Assembly: GCF_040802235.1 (NCBI RefSeq)
Contig: NC_133167.1
Location: 16,608,501-16,672,500, forward strand
From: Manis javanica
Taxonomy: Eukaryota > Chordata > Mammalia > Pholidota > Manidae
Length of the DNA stretch: 64,000 nucleotides
Direction: 5' to 3'
Translations under genes and position numbers: made by a program
Part shown: in pieces, positions 51,572 through 62,139 of the stretch
Numbering within the stretch: the first letter of the stretch is position 1
How the letters are laid out: each line of letters starts with the position of its first letter
The notes under the pieces: generated by a model
The model's input: the letters and a program-made list of their open reading frames with translations, nothing else
Told to the model about the DNA's origin: nothing
Databases searched by the model: none

Positions 51572-52279
51572 AAACCCTGAGAACCCTTCCTAAAGAGCCT
51601 TTGGGCTCTTCAACATCCAGATACTCATCTAGTTCTGATCCATCTTCCAACACTGACAAGGTGTGCTCCAGCAGCCTGTGCCTCAAAGGTGAGACAGAAG
51701 GAGCTGGAGGAGAGAGGCTAGGCCTATCAGATATAGGTGGAGGATCCACAACTTGACTTTAAAAACTCCTTTCCCAAACTCCCATGCCTGAAGCTTTCTC
51801 ATCATACCCACCTCTGGTGCCCCAGCTTCCCAGGCTCTGGGTGGGGCGGGGATGGGGGACCAACCTTCACAGCAGACCCGTTCTCACTTAGGCTTTTTAG
51901 GGAGGTACGGCAGAGGCAGCTAGAAGTCCCTAGGAGAGGGCCAGCACTGATATCCTTGGGACTGGCCATACCCTGGTGCTGGCCAAGTGCTCCAGAGCAA
52001 GGAATCTCGGGGACCCCAGCCAGTACCTCTCCCCCACATGTGCATATCCCAGGCTGACCTGGCAGAAGGGCAGCTCAGAGTGTTTGGCAAATAGAAGACC
52101 TGAAAGATGGGGGTGGAGAGTGGAAGGTGATTTTTTGGGAAGAAGTCTGAGCCTTCCGGAAAGCAGTTTCATGGCTGCAGAGTTCAGAAGGGAAACCTGC
52201 TTTGACTGCTCTACTAATCATAGTGCCTGATGGGCGAGCAATGCCTTTGTGTTTTAAAAGCACCCTGCACCTCCTCAGC

Positions 52280-52500
52280 TTCATTTAGTCCTCAATCATC
52301 ATCATTATTCAATTCCCATTTGATCCCTTCTTACATGCCAAGCCCTGTGCTGGGAAACGTATGTGCTTTGGCTCCTTTATTCTCTCAACACCCCTGCAAG
52401 GTTAGTCATTTTATGGGTGAGAAAACTGAAGCTCCGCAAGGTTAGGTAAGCTTCCCAGGGCCACAGAGCTTATAAGACAGGGATTCCACTGCTGAGGTGG
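52280..52500. repeat. L2/MIR-type repeat
   Basis: It contains CATGCCAAGCCCTGTGCTGG, then AAACTGAAGCTCCGCAAGGT and a TTCCCAGGGCCACAGAGC block. It lies in the intron between the exon 10-like and exon 11-like blocks of the DNPEP duplicate. Confidence 0.55.
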
Positions 52501-53429
52501 TCACTCCTGTACCCCAGCCAGTATCTGGATCCCTCCAGTGCCCTGTGGTCCCTCTGTACTTTGGAGAAAGCAGAAATCCTAATCACACTTTGGTTTCTGG
52601 GGTGGGCTGATCAGACCGTCCCAAGCGACCACTCACTCCATCCTTTCACCCTGCAGAGCTGTTCTGGAAGGATGACATCACTCAAGATGTGAAGACTGGG
52701 AAGACAGAGCCCATGTCCAGGCTTCTTGTCCAGAGACCTGCATGAGGGATGGGCAGGCAGCCTCTCCTACCAGAACCACTGGGCTGAGGTGTGTGGGGCC
52801 TGTTGTCTGTCCACACTGCATATATTTCCAGAGCAACTGGGAAGGGAAGGAGTATTAGAGCAGCAGGTAGAAGCTGTCATAAGTCCAGTAAATAGAACGA
52901 AGAGAGCACCTGTCTGACTTCAGCCAGAAGCGATGCCATGATCCATTAGTGATGTCTGCAAAGGGAGGGGAGTGGGAAGCATAGTATCTCTATGCTACCC
53001 CTGGCTTCATCTTTGTCTGGTAGGGGCAAACACAAAGAGAAATCTCCACTGTTGTTCCCTAAGGGGAGGTGCCCTCAGGATGAAATCCCTTATTCAGGTC
53101 CCAGCTCTCTCCCTCTGGGCCCTTTTACCATTTTCTCTCCACCCTGACTCCTGGCTTCCCTCCTCACCTAGATCAGTGCCCAAGGTGAACAGGGAGCAAT
53201 GCTTGTACTCTGAGGTAGTGTTCAGCATCCTGAACCAAGGGATGACCAACCACGGCGAGACCCTACTGCAGGTGAGGGCCTGGCCTTGCCCTAGGCCTAT
53301 TTAAAGAGGGAGACAGTGAAAGAGTGGATGGATTTTGGCTGATAAGGAATAACAAAACTTCAATGAGCCTAATGGAACCTTCTGGAAGAGAGGGCCGGGA
53401 GGATGGAAAAGAACAGGATTTTCGATACA

Positions 53430-53600
53430 GACAGAACCAGGGCTGGCTTTGCCCCTGCCAAGCTGTGACCTTAGACACATTACTAAGGTCTTCAAGTCCC
53501 TTCTTCCACATCTGTGAAATGGGGATGGTAGGAATGATGCCTCTTAGTGTCTTGAGGATTAAAGACAATGTGTGACAAGTGCCTGCTGTGGTTGCAGGAT
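53430..53600. repeat. MIR fragment
   Basis: It contains CAAGCTGTGACCTTAGACAC, CCACATCTGTGAAATGGGGA and TCTTGAGGATTAAAGACAAT, in MIR order. It lies in the intron between the exon 13-like and 14-like blocks. Confidence 0.6.
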
Positions 53601-55847
53601 TGAGGGGAAATTCTTCCTTTCCTCACTGGAGGGCGCCCCTACTTCCTCAGTTTTACAGACCTGTTCAGATTGAGCAACAGTTGGATGCAGGTCTGGGGGC
53701 CTCCCGTGGCCTCTTGTTCTGTGAGATGCTCACAGAGCTTGAAGGGCCTGCAGAAATTTCAGAAATTTACTTCAGACATTTCCCATCATTCAAAAAAAAA
53801 ATACAGAGAGGCTCTCAGTTTTTCTAAGAACATCTTGAGTATGACATGACCCTAATCCTCACTTTCCATCCATATCCACTTATATCCATAAGTACATGTA
53901 TAAAGTGTCTGCCCATAAATGGAAAAGGAGTCCCCAGAGCCCCTCCCACTCCCCTCTCCCTTGCTTTTCTCCGTGGCATTGAGGAAGTCAGGCATCTCGG
54001 GGGACCCTTGAGCTCTTTGGTGCCCAGATAGAGAACTGCCCATCTAGTAGTTATTTATCCACCTTTACTGCTGAGAACCTGAGCAGGCAAGCATGCAGCA
54101 GGACCAGACTGGGTGTCCAGACTCCCAGCCAGCCCCCTGCACAGCCCCAGCCTTCCTCTCCAAGACCCAGCAGCGGTTGGGCTTCTTCACACATCCGACC
54201 ACTCCTCCCGAAGGACACCTCATGATGTGATATTTGAACTTCGACCTAAATGACACAAGGAAGCAGTCAGGGGAGGGTCTGGAGGAAGAGTCTTCACAGC
54301 AGAGAACATTACAAATATGATTGCCTATAGGTGAGATTGTGGGGCTCGTGGCTGGCAAACAGACACAATAGCCTGTGGCAGCAGATGAACTTGGAGAACA
54401 GGCCCAGGACAACTCACGCCTTAACATCTGTAGATGGGTTTGGTCTTTCAAAGTGTAGTGGGAAATCATTGGGGTATTTTAGAGGGAGGGAGTAGAACAG
54501 AATGGTAAACATTTCATAAAGATGCACTGATACTGCTAGAAAATGGATTAGGAAACAGACAAGAGCAGAAACAAGTAGAACTGTTTGGGGCCATTGAGTC
54601 ATCCAGGTGGGATCTGGTGATTCCTTGGATTAAGAGCACAGCAGCTTTGCCGGGAAGCTCCTAATGGGGCCCCATCTAGAAGCAGCCTGCACCTCAGAGA
54701 TGCTCCAGCTCTTCACTCCTTTCAAAGAAACTGGTCCCCATCCCTGTTGCCATGGCAGCCAGGCCTCCTTAGCTTGGATTGGTTGCCAGACCGCATCGTT
54801 GGTCCTGTGACTGATCCTGTAATGGGGCCTGGTTGCCATGGTTCTATCAAGTATGCAAACAAGGAGCTGCCATGGTCCTCCAGGCTCAGGGGACCGGTCT
54901 GCCCCATGTCTAATGGAAAATCCCAGGAAGGAGAGAGGACTAGAGGTGTGGAGCAGAGAAGGGCCTGAAGTCTGACAGTGCCTGAGCCACTTGGCTGCTA
55001 TCCAGACTTGTTCTGAATTTGGGGGGAGGGAGTGGTCACCTCTGCCTCAGCGCATTCATTGAAAATACCTTATTTCTTCTCATTTGAGGTTGCCTTTGAG
55101 CAGTGCCCAACTCTGAGTTACAACCTCACAGCTGATTAAGGCCTCATGGGAAGCTTCCCATTCCCCGCACCTTCCCTGATGCTCTCAAGAAGGGCAATTG
55201 CAGGCTGACTCAGATCTGGATTATTAAGGCCAATTTCCAAGCAAACTCTTTCTGTAGATGGGATGGGTGGGTTTGGACGAGGCCAGAGTCTCTGCGGTGA
55301 GAGAAGGGATCAGAGCACAGGGAAGGTTGAGGTGTGGGATGTGGAGAGTAGAGCCCCTGTTGCACCCAGAGGCCTGGTTTCAGATCCCATCCTTCTACAG
55401 ATCATTTCTAAGGTGGGTGAAAGGTAAAGTGGGATTGCACCTGAAATGGCAGCTGTCCGCATCCACAGTCTCCAAATGTGTCTTCTTAGTGTCCTATTTA
55501 TGAAAGGAAAGTCTTCCCTCCAGACCGTCTGGCAGGCCTGGGACCTTCCTCTGCCTTTTGAGGTTCCCAGTACCCCTGAGCATTAGGGTCCTCTACAGAG
55601 AGCATTCATGTCAGCCCAGCCTCAGGAAAGCACATAGAGAATTCTGTAACTTAAGGGTACATACATTTAACATTTTGAAACTTGTGCTCAGTTTGCCCCT
55701 GGGAAAGGGGGAGACCAATCACCATTCATCACCCAGTTGCAACTGCAGATGTCCCACACCTGAAACCTCATATTTCTTGAGGAACCTCCACACTCAGCCC
55801 ATTAGATCCTCACAAATGGAAACACACAGGAAAGTATCAAGTCCACT

Positions 55848-56190
55848 GTCTTAGTCCATTCAGGCTACTATAAAAAATACCATAAACTGAGTGGCTTATA
55901 AGAAATGGAAATTTATTTCTCACAGTCTGGAGGCTGGGAAGCCCAAGAGCAAGGTGCTGGCCAGTTCTGTGCCTGGTGAAGCCCTGCTTCTTTGTTCATA
56001 GTGCCTTCTTGCTATAACCTCACATGGTGGGAGGGGAGAGAGATCTCTCTAGGGCCTCTCATTCATGAGGGCTCCACCTTCATACCCTAATCACCCCCTA
56101 GAGGCCCCACTCCCAAATACTATCACCTTGGCAGTTAGAGTTTCAACATATGAACTTTTGGAGGGGCACAAACATTCAGACCACAGCACC
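55848..56190 (-). repeat. MLT1A-type MaLR LTR, antisense
   Basis: The plus strand reads CTGTCTTAGTCCATTCAGGC, then GAAATTTATTTCTCACAGTC and TCTGGAGGCTGGGAAGCCCA, ending TTCAACATATGAACTTTTGG and ACATTCAGACCACAGCA. This is the reverse complement of an MLT1A-like LTR over its full length. It is a solo LTR. Confidence 0.8.
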
Positions 56191-56815
56191 TATTTGCATA
56201 TAGAACCCAGAGAAATTAAGAGCTACTCCCCTAGTAATACAGGCTTCATCATGAGCCCGTGCATGTCTTCTCTCCTGCATCCTTGTATCTAAAGACATAG
56301 CTAAACATAACACTCAAGTCATCACATTTATCTGTACCTAGTTCTTATTAGCCAGGCTGATCCCTACTTTTTCCCATTATTCATTCACTGTGCTGGCCAT
56401 AGCAATACAAAGTTCCTGCCTCAAGGCAGTTGGAAACTAGTCAAGAAGTAAATCATACATATATCATATTCATGCAATAGATATTTACTGAACACCTGTA
56501 TAGCAGACCGTGTAGATGCCCTGCCTCATATTCCCCAGTCCATCTCTAAGCTCACCTGCAGCTGCAGGTGGAGAGTGTCTATAGATGATGACAGCTTCCC
56601 AACTCAGGCCCTGGGACTCTGCTTCTCATGCTGTGCTCAAGACAGCCCTCAGGTGGGTGGGACCTCACGTGCCCAGAGGCAGCCCTAACAGTTAAGGATT
56701 GAGTTTAGTGGATAAATATTCCAGCATATCCTTCCCTTGGTGGGGGTAAATCTAAGACAAGTTCGACAGATTTTCAGCGGTCCCCAGCAAGGTTCATTCC
56801 CAGTTGCCCACTGTG
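56190..56815. other. Unassigned stretch
   Basis: A possible L2-like piece lies at 56370-56520 (GCAATAGATATTTACTGAAC). Nothing else is recognised, and there is no gene. Confidence 0.35.
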
Positions 56816-57250
56816 ATGGTTAACTTTGTATGTCAATTTGACTGGACTGAGATGCCCAGAGAGCTGGTAAACATTATTTCTGAGTGCATATGTAAGGATG
56901 TATGTTAGAAATTAGTATTTGAATCACTAGCCTGAGTAAAGATGTCCTCACCAATGTAGGTAGAAATTGCCCAATCCACTGAGGGTCTGAAAAGGACGAA
57001 CAGGTGGAGGAAGGGTGAATTCGCTCTCAGCTTGAGCTAGGACATCCATCTTCTCCTGCCTCTGGACATCAGTGTTCCTGGTTCTCCAGCTTTTGGACTC
57101 AGATTGGGACTTACACCGTCCACTCCCCTTGTTCTCAGGCCTTTGGACACAGACTGAATTACACCACCAGCTTTCTTGGTTCTCTGATTGCAGATGGTAG
57201 ATCATGGGACGGTTGGCAGACAGATATGAGCAGGGTGAAAATAGGGTGGG
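56815..57250 (+). repeat. ERVL/MaLR-class LTR-like repeat
   Basis: It begins TGTGATGGTTAACTTTGTAT and contains a TTGACTGGACTGAGATGCCC block, AAAGATGTCCTCACCAATGT, CATCCATCTTCTCCTGCCTC and AATTACACCACCAGCTTTCT. I recognise this as a common ancient LTR but do not assign a subfamily. 57250-57656 after it is unassigned. Confidence 0.5.
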
Positions 57251-57660
57251 GCTGGCCAAGAACTCAGGGAGTTAATCAGGTAAAGCCATAGAGCCAGAAA
57301 GGAGACCCACACCCTTTGCAATGTGAGTTCATTCCAGATGCTCTGAATCTGAGCTGACCTTGAGACTTGCTCCAGCTAATGCAAGTGAGATAGAACAGAG
57401 ACAAGGGACAAGCATCATGATTAATTTTCCTAAAAATGCCAAGATATGAGTAGCATAAGAACAGGAGGGACTTATCTTAAGGCTAAGATTCCATTTTAAA
57501 AGCAGAGAGTTGGGAAGTTAGATTCCTAACTTATTCTTTGGTAATCGGCCAACAACCTATCTCAAGGCAAGCAGTCCTAACTGATACGTTCCCAGCGCTG
57601 GGGGGTACCCACCATCCTGGAGAGGAACAGGATGTTAATCCTATAGAATTCTCTAGAGGA

Positions 57661-58214
57661 CTGACTATGGATAATGACATACTGTTTCTCACTGGAGACA
57701 GACATCATGAGACCTCATAACAAGCTTGCGCCCCCTAACCCTTTACCTTTAGTCTATTTTTGAAAGCCATGAAAAAGAATCCTAAGCCCTTAAGTGCACC
57801 TCTTGTCTGAGGTTGTTCACACTCCCCTTTCTTGGAGCGTGTATTCTTAAAAGACTTCTTACTGCTCAACTTACTAAGTTTTGTCTCCATGCTTGTCCAG
57901 TGGTGTCTTTGTCACTTTGCTATTTCATTCTGTTTTCCAGACTTTGAGCACAAGTCTTCACTCTGTCCTACTTCAGATAAGTAGGGAGGGGCGACTGGGA
58001 GCTCGGATTTGAGCTTGCAAGTTTCCATCAATGAGCTTCCCCTTCCTTTCTGCTTTGTTCAAGTAAACCCACCTTTGTCTGCCTTGACTCTGGCCTGTTC
58101 CTCCCTTAGATGGTGTTCAAATAAAACTTGAGCTCCACTTCACTACTGTGTCTCTGCCCTTCAGTTTTTTGTTGCGGTGGGGACAACAGAGGAGAACAAA
58201 TTCAACCCCCAACA
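57661..58214 (+). mobile_element. Solo class I ERV LTR with 4-bp TSD
   Basis: The element starts TGACTATGGA and ends CCCCAACA. It is flanked by GGAC at 57657-57660 and 58215-58218. AATAAA at 58120-58125 is followed by an ACTTGAGCTCCACTTCACTA block of R/U5 type. It has no internal sequence. It differs from the LTR at 50731 and from the provirus LTR at 59868. The left edge rests on the TG plus the TSD; a longer LTR cannot be excluded. Confidence 0.75.
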
Positions 58215-58218
58215 GGAC

Positions 58219-59640
58219 TTGTTTGTCTCCACAATTATGTGCTTCCCTTTTCCTTCCTTATTTTGGGCTGCTGAAACACTTTGTATTCAATTTTAATGTA
58301 CCAGTTGTATTTTTTACCATCTTTCTTTAGTTTAAGTGGTCTTTCTAGGGATTAGAGTAGACACATTTAACTTTTCAGTCTACTTATAATCACTGTTTTA
58401 CCATTTCAAGTGAAATGTAGGTATCTTACCAGCTTTACAGATCTGTTGTTCTTTCCCCATTTATGTTGTTGTTATCAATTAGAATCAATCACATCTACAT
58501 ACATAAAAAACTATCAGACAATGTTATAATTTTTCTTTCAACCATCAGATGTATTTTAAAATAATTTAAGAGAAGAATAGCCTATATTATTTACCAGATA
58601 CTCCTCATTTCTATTCCCCTCCCTTCATTCTTGATGTTACAGACGTCCTTCTGATACCATCTCCCTTCTCTTTGAATAAATGCCTTTAACAATTCTTTTA
58701 GAGCAAGTCAACTGGCAATTAATTAGTTTTTCTCCATCTTTATTCCACCCTTTACTCCTGAAGTATATTTTGCTGGATACAGAATCCTGGATAGACAGCT
58801 CTTTTCTCTCACCTCTCAAAAAATGTTATTCTTCTACTTTCTGGCCCCTATAGTATATAATGAAAAATCCCTGTGTAACACCAGGGAAAAATCCTGGGAA
58901 AAGATATATCTGAAACTGAAATCAGTCAAAGGGAGAAATAAAGTTTAAGAAACCCATTTATTTCTTCCAAGCGGTCATCCCATCTCTCTCTCTTGACCAG
59001 GCTGCAGCAGAAAAGAGCTCCACCCGCCTCTCTGGTCCAGATAAATGCTTGCACGCCCTTGTAATTACCTACTGAAATGTAGATAGACCACTGCTCTCCA
59101 CCCCTTGAGACACCTACTAACATGCAGATGTACCAAAGCCAGGAGAGAGATTCTGGAAATAGTGCAATTTTATCTACACCCTGTGCTCTGTGGATTAGTC
59201 TGTAAGTGATTTTTTTTTATATGTTTGCTTTCTCTGTTTCAAAAATTTTCTTTGTTTGTAGTTGTTAGAAGTTTGATTACAATGTCTCAGGGTTTATCCT
59301 CTTTGGAGTTTATCAGATCTGTAGGATTATGGCTTTGACAAATTTGAGAAGTTTCAGCCGTTACTTCTTCAAATATTTTTGATGTACTACCCTTTTTCTA
59401 CTCTCCTTCTGGGGCTCCAACGACCTGAATGTTAGACATTTGGTACTGTCCCCCGGGTCCCTGAGGCTCCGTTTACTTTTCCCCCCATGTTTTCTCTCTG
59501 TTGTTCTGATTGGATAATTTCTATTGTTCCATTTTCAAGTTAACTGACACTTCCCTCTGTCATTCCTATCACTGAGCCCATCCAGTGAGTTTTCATTTCT
59601 GTTATTTTAGTTTTCAGTTCCAAAACAACACATTAGAGGA
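58219..59640 (-). repeat. Old antisense L1 with an internal insertion
   Basis: The plus strand reads antisense L1: GTATATTTTGCTGGATACAG, then TTTGATTACAATGTCTCAGG, a TTACTTCTTCAAATATTTTTG-type block and a CCCCGGGTCCCTGAGGCTCC-type block. It is interrupted by an LTR-like insertion (58876-59178). Confidence 0.65.
58876..59178 (-). repeat. LTR-like insertion in the old L1
   Basis: About 300 bases unrelated to the flanking L1 are bracketed by the direct repeat CCCTGTG (58869-58875 and 59179-59185). The minus strand has AATAAATGGGTTTCTTAAAC, an LTR-like R/U5 block, and starts TGTAGATAAAATTGC. The exact ends are uncertain. Confidence 0.5.
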
Positions 59641-59867
59641 ACAGAACAGCCAGTGGTAGGAAATATGGTTGGAGAAGTAGGCCCAGAACTGACCATATGG
59701 GGCCTTATAGGTAATAGAAAAGAATCTAGATCTTATACAAAGGGCAGAAAAAAATCACTAGGGATTTGAAGGAAATGAATAGAATGATATGATGTACAAT
59801 TTTAAAAGACCACCCTAGCACTGTTGAATAAGGTATTGGGAGAGGGCAAGAGTGAAACAGATAGACC
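59640..59867. other. Flank of the provirus, unassigned
   Basis: AGAACTGACCATATGGGGCC and CTTATACAAAGGGCAGAAAA suggest an old DNA element or LINE end. No gene is seen. Confidence 0.3.
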
Positions 59868-60143
59868 TGTTAGGAAGTATTGTTTTGGTCCAGGGTGAAA
59901 GGAAAGGAGCGACACACAGCAGCAATTCACCGGAGAATTCTGCTTTATTAGGGAAAGGTGCTGGGTTATATAGGAAGGGGTATGAGCTGATTGAGGTGTC
60001 ACTTCTACGGGGCTGGTGGCTATTGGCTAGGTGCTGGATTGGGAGCAGGGAGAGAGGTGATTGGTCTTCAGGTGGCGCCGTCAGGAACCGAGGACCCGGA
60101 AGAGAAGCCGGAAGTTTGCCATCTTACTGATGGGGGCCCTTCA
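59868..60143 (-). repeat. 3' LTR of the provirus
   Basis: This 276-bp LTR starts TG (60143) and ends CA (59868) on its own strand. In order it carries two CCAAT boxes (about 60064-60060 and 60030-60026), a TATATAA box near 59971-59965, and AATAAA at 59949-59944. The promoter elements are uninterrupted, so residual promoter activity toward the left is possible (inference). Confidence 0.85.
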
Positions 60144-60161
60144 TTCCCCACTTTCTCCTCT
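60144..60161 (-). other. Polypurine tract of the provirus
   Basis: The minus strand reads AGAGGAGAAAGTGGGGAA directly before the LTR TG, as expected for the plus-strand primer of retroviral reverse transcription. It fixes the LTR boundary. About 285 bases without a recognised gene separate it from the env stop. Confidence 0.8.
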
Positions 60162-60447
60162 ATGGGGTTGTGGACATTGCTTTTCTCTCTGACTGCTTCC
60201 TGCTGAACGGGGGCGGAGAAGGGAGTGAGGGCTTGAGGACTGGGAGGAAAGGGTTGATAGGACTCCCCACAGGAAGGACGAGTAGGTGTGGACTTCTTCA
60301 GGTTGGAAATCAATGAAGGTTCCCTGTAACCATAGGTCGAGGACTTGTTGATTCTAATGGTGGTGCCAGGAGGATACGGGTGCCAGAAGCCAGGCGTCTG
60401 CGGCCAGTGTTTCCAGGAACACTTTCCAGCGGAGAGAGGGGTCCGTC

Positions 60448-62131
60448 TCAGCGTGTGGTGAGGTGGTTACGTGAGGGTGAGGGATCTTCTGTGGCCAGAA
60501 GCTGGTAGTTCCTGAGTAAAAGCTGGTTGAAAGTTTGATTAGAGATTTTTCTGACTTGGGATTTGATGAACTTTATTATACAGGGTAAGAAGAGACAGAT
60601 GAGAAGAATGATTATTATGGGGCCTGCAATGGGCCAGAGCCAGGTAAGGAGGGGGTTTGTTAGTATTGATGAGAATGGGTTGGAATTGGAAGCAGAGTGG
60701 AGACTGGAGGCAGGGTCGGTGAGTTTGGTGATGTCAGTTTCTACAATGCTGGATTCGTTGATGTAATAGCAGCACTCTTCCCGGAGGAAGACGCAGGTGC
60801 CGCCTTTCTCGGCTGTAAGCAGATCTAAGGCCCGCCGGTTTTGAAGGGTCACCTTAGCTAGCGAAGTGACCTGTCTTTGGAGAGAGGCTAGGGAATCGGC
60901 AGTGGATGTCAGGGCTCCCTCAAGTTTGGTGTTGAGATCTCTAACTGCCCATAGAGAGTGACCCAAGGCTCCTCCCGAAAACCCTGCCCCAATGGCTGAG
61001 GTGGTCAAAGAGATACCGACCATAATGGGAAGGAAAGCAGCCCTTTTTGTGCATGAGGTCAAGGGAGGTTGTAGCTCAAGAAATTCTGCCCTGCTGTAAA
61101 GTGTAAGCTGTGGGATTAGGGTGAGCAGAATGCAGGGTGTATCAGAGTTGGGAGGCAGTGAGTTGAAAAGACTGCCATTACACCAAAAGAAGTGTCCCGG
61201 TTGCGTAAAAGTCTTAGAGCCGGAGGTAGGGGTGTAGATAGAGGCAGTGAAGTGCGCTGGAGGGGGGTGGAGTTGGGCCTACACAGTGGTGGATGGTGAG
61301 ATTATCTGCGTATTCTGGTTCCCATAGGGGTATGTCTGCCAGGGGGCGGAGGGGTTGTCCTTCTGCATGGAAAGAGTAGTTGGAAATATTAAGGGGCACG
61401 GCGGCCAGCAGTGGGCGCTGTAGTGATGCGCACAAGAAACAATTGGCGGTGTTGAGGGTGTGGTTGAGAAAGATGGTGGTGTCTTGAATGAGCAGTAACC
61501 AAGAGTAGGAGGAATAAGAAGATGAAGAGGCGCCGTCAAGAGTTTGGATAATGACTTTTTTGGAATGTCTGATATCTGATGCAACTTGAGAGATCTGGGA
61601 GCGAGAGGGAACATACTCTCGAGAGATATGAAGGGTACCGTGGGGGGTCGAGGACCCCCCGTAGTAAACTGAGGCTGTGACTCCGGCGGCCCATCAAGAG
61701 TCCCAGGGATCTGGGATTGATAAGGAGAATGAGCTGTTGGGATATTTCATGAAACGGTTGGAGGAGTAATACTGTGGGTACTGGAAGTTACTCATGTAGT
61801 GAATGGCGCAAGACCAGTAGGGACATCTCCTGTAGGTGTCTGGCCATCGCCTGCAATAGGCTTGTTTTTGGTCATAGAGGAAGCAGAGGTAGGGAGAATA
61901 AGGGTAGCTGCTAGTGAACACTTTAGTGGAGGGAGGAAAGTGGAGGTACAAAGGCTCAGAGCAGCTTTGCAGAGGGCAGTCTGGTGTGGCAATGAGGGCA
62001 GTAACTTTTGTTTGATGCTGTGTGTAAGTCTGTCCGACTTTGAATCGCCATACAAAGGAGGCTGGGGTGGCGGGGAAGACAATAGGAATGATGAAAAAAA
62101 GCGAGAGAGCAGTAAAGGAGGAAAAAGTCAT
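60448..62131 (-). pseudogene. Endogenous retroviral env, two lesions
   Basis: ATG at 62131 opens a hydrophobic signal peptide and then the surface subunit. The frame has one TGA near 61696-61694. It then continues in the same frame through a Cys-Phe-Leu-Cys (CXXC) motif at 61441-61430, seen in gammaretroviral SU. The frame changes at about 61255-61275, beside a run of C on the minus strand. From there the frame is open to the stop at 60448. TM has a Lys-Arg with weak cleavage-site context near 61046, a hydrophobic fusion-peptide-like stretch, a heptad region, LQNRRALDLLTAEKGG and Cys-X6-Cys-Cys at 60795-60769, a membrane helix at about 60655-60575, and a short tail. Overall length matches gammaretroviral Env. 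As it stands no full Env can be made. Confidence 0.88.
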
Positions 62132-62139
62132 GATTTGGG

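Larger units (their letters stand above)
51615..55262 (+). pseudogene. Divergent unprocessed duplicate of the DNPEP 3' half
   Basis: Counterparts of DNPEP exons appear in order with introns. Exon 9-like at about 51615-51690 and exon 10-like at about 51826-51904 are tentative. Exon 11-like at about 52602-52772 is fairly clear. Exon 12-like at 53024-53063 is exactly 40 nt, as in DNPEP. Exon 13-like at 53172-53271 is 100 nt versus 102 and keeps GTGAGG. Exon 14-like at about 54560-54727 has an ungapped end of 23 codons. Exon 15-like at 55089-55139 is exactly 51 nt with the stop codon in the same place and 32 of 51 bases identical. The intron before exon 12 keeps TCCATTAGTGATGTCTGC, identical in DNPEP (37716-37733). 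Lesions: TGA at 52743-52745; donors after exons 12 and 14 lost (GG, AA); His436 equivalent changed to Gly; Asp342 equivalent lost; ATTAAA changed to ATTAAG. An active peptidase is not expected. I infer an old tandem duplicate gene, now decayed. 52905-52922 and the flanks show no other gene. Confidence 0.8.

Noticed and set aside
52650-52745. Possible RESP18 exon (synteny predicts RESP18 on this side of DNPEP)
   Set aside because: An AG followed by an open segment looked exon-like, but the segment aligns better with DNPEP exon 11 and is followed in order by exon 12-15 counterparts.
60448-62131. Functional syncytin-like gene
   Set aside because: The env frame has an internal stop and a frame change, so it cannot make a full protein as written.
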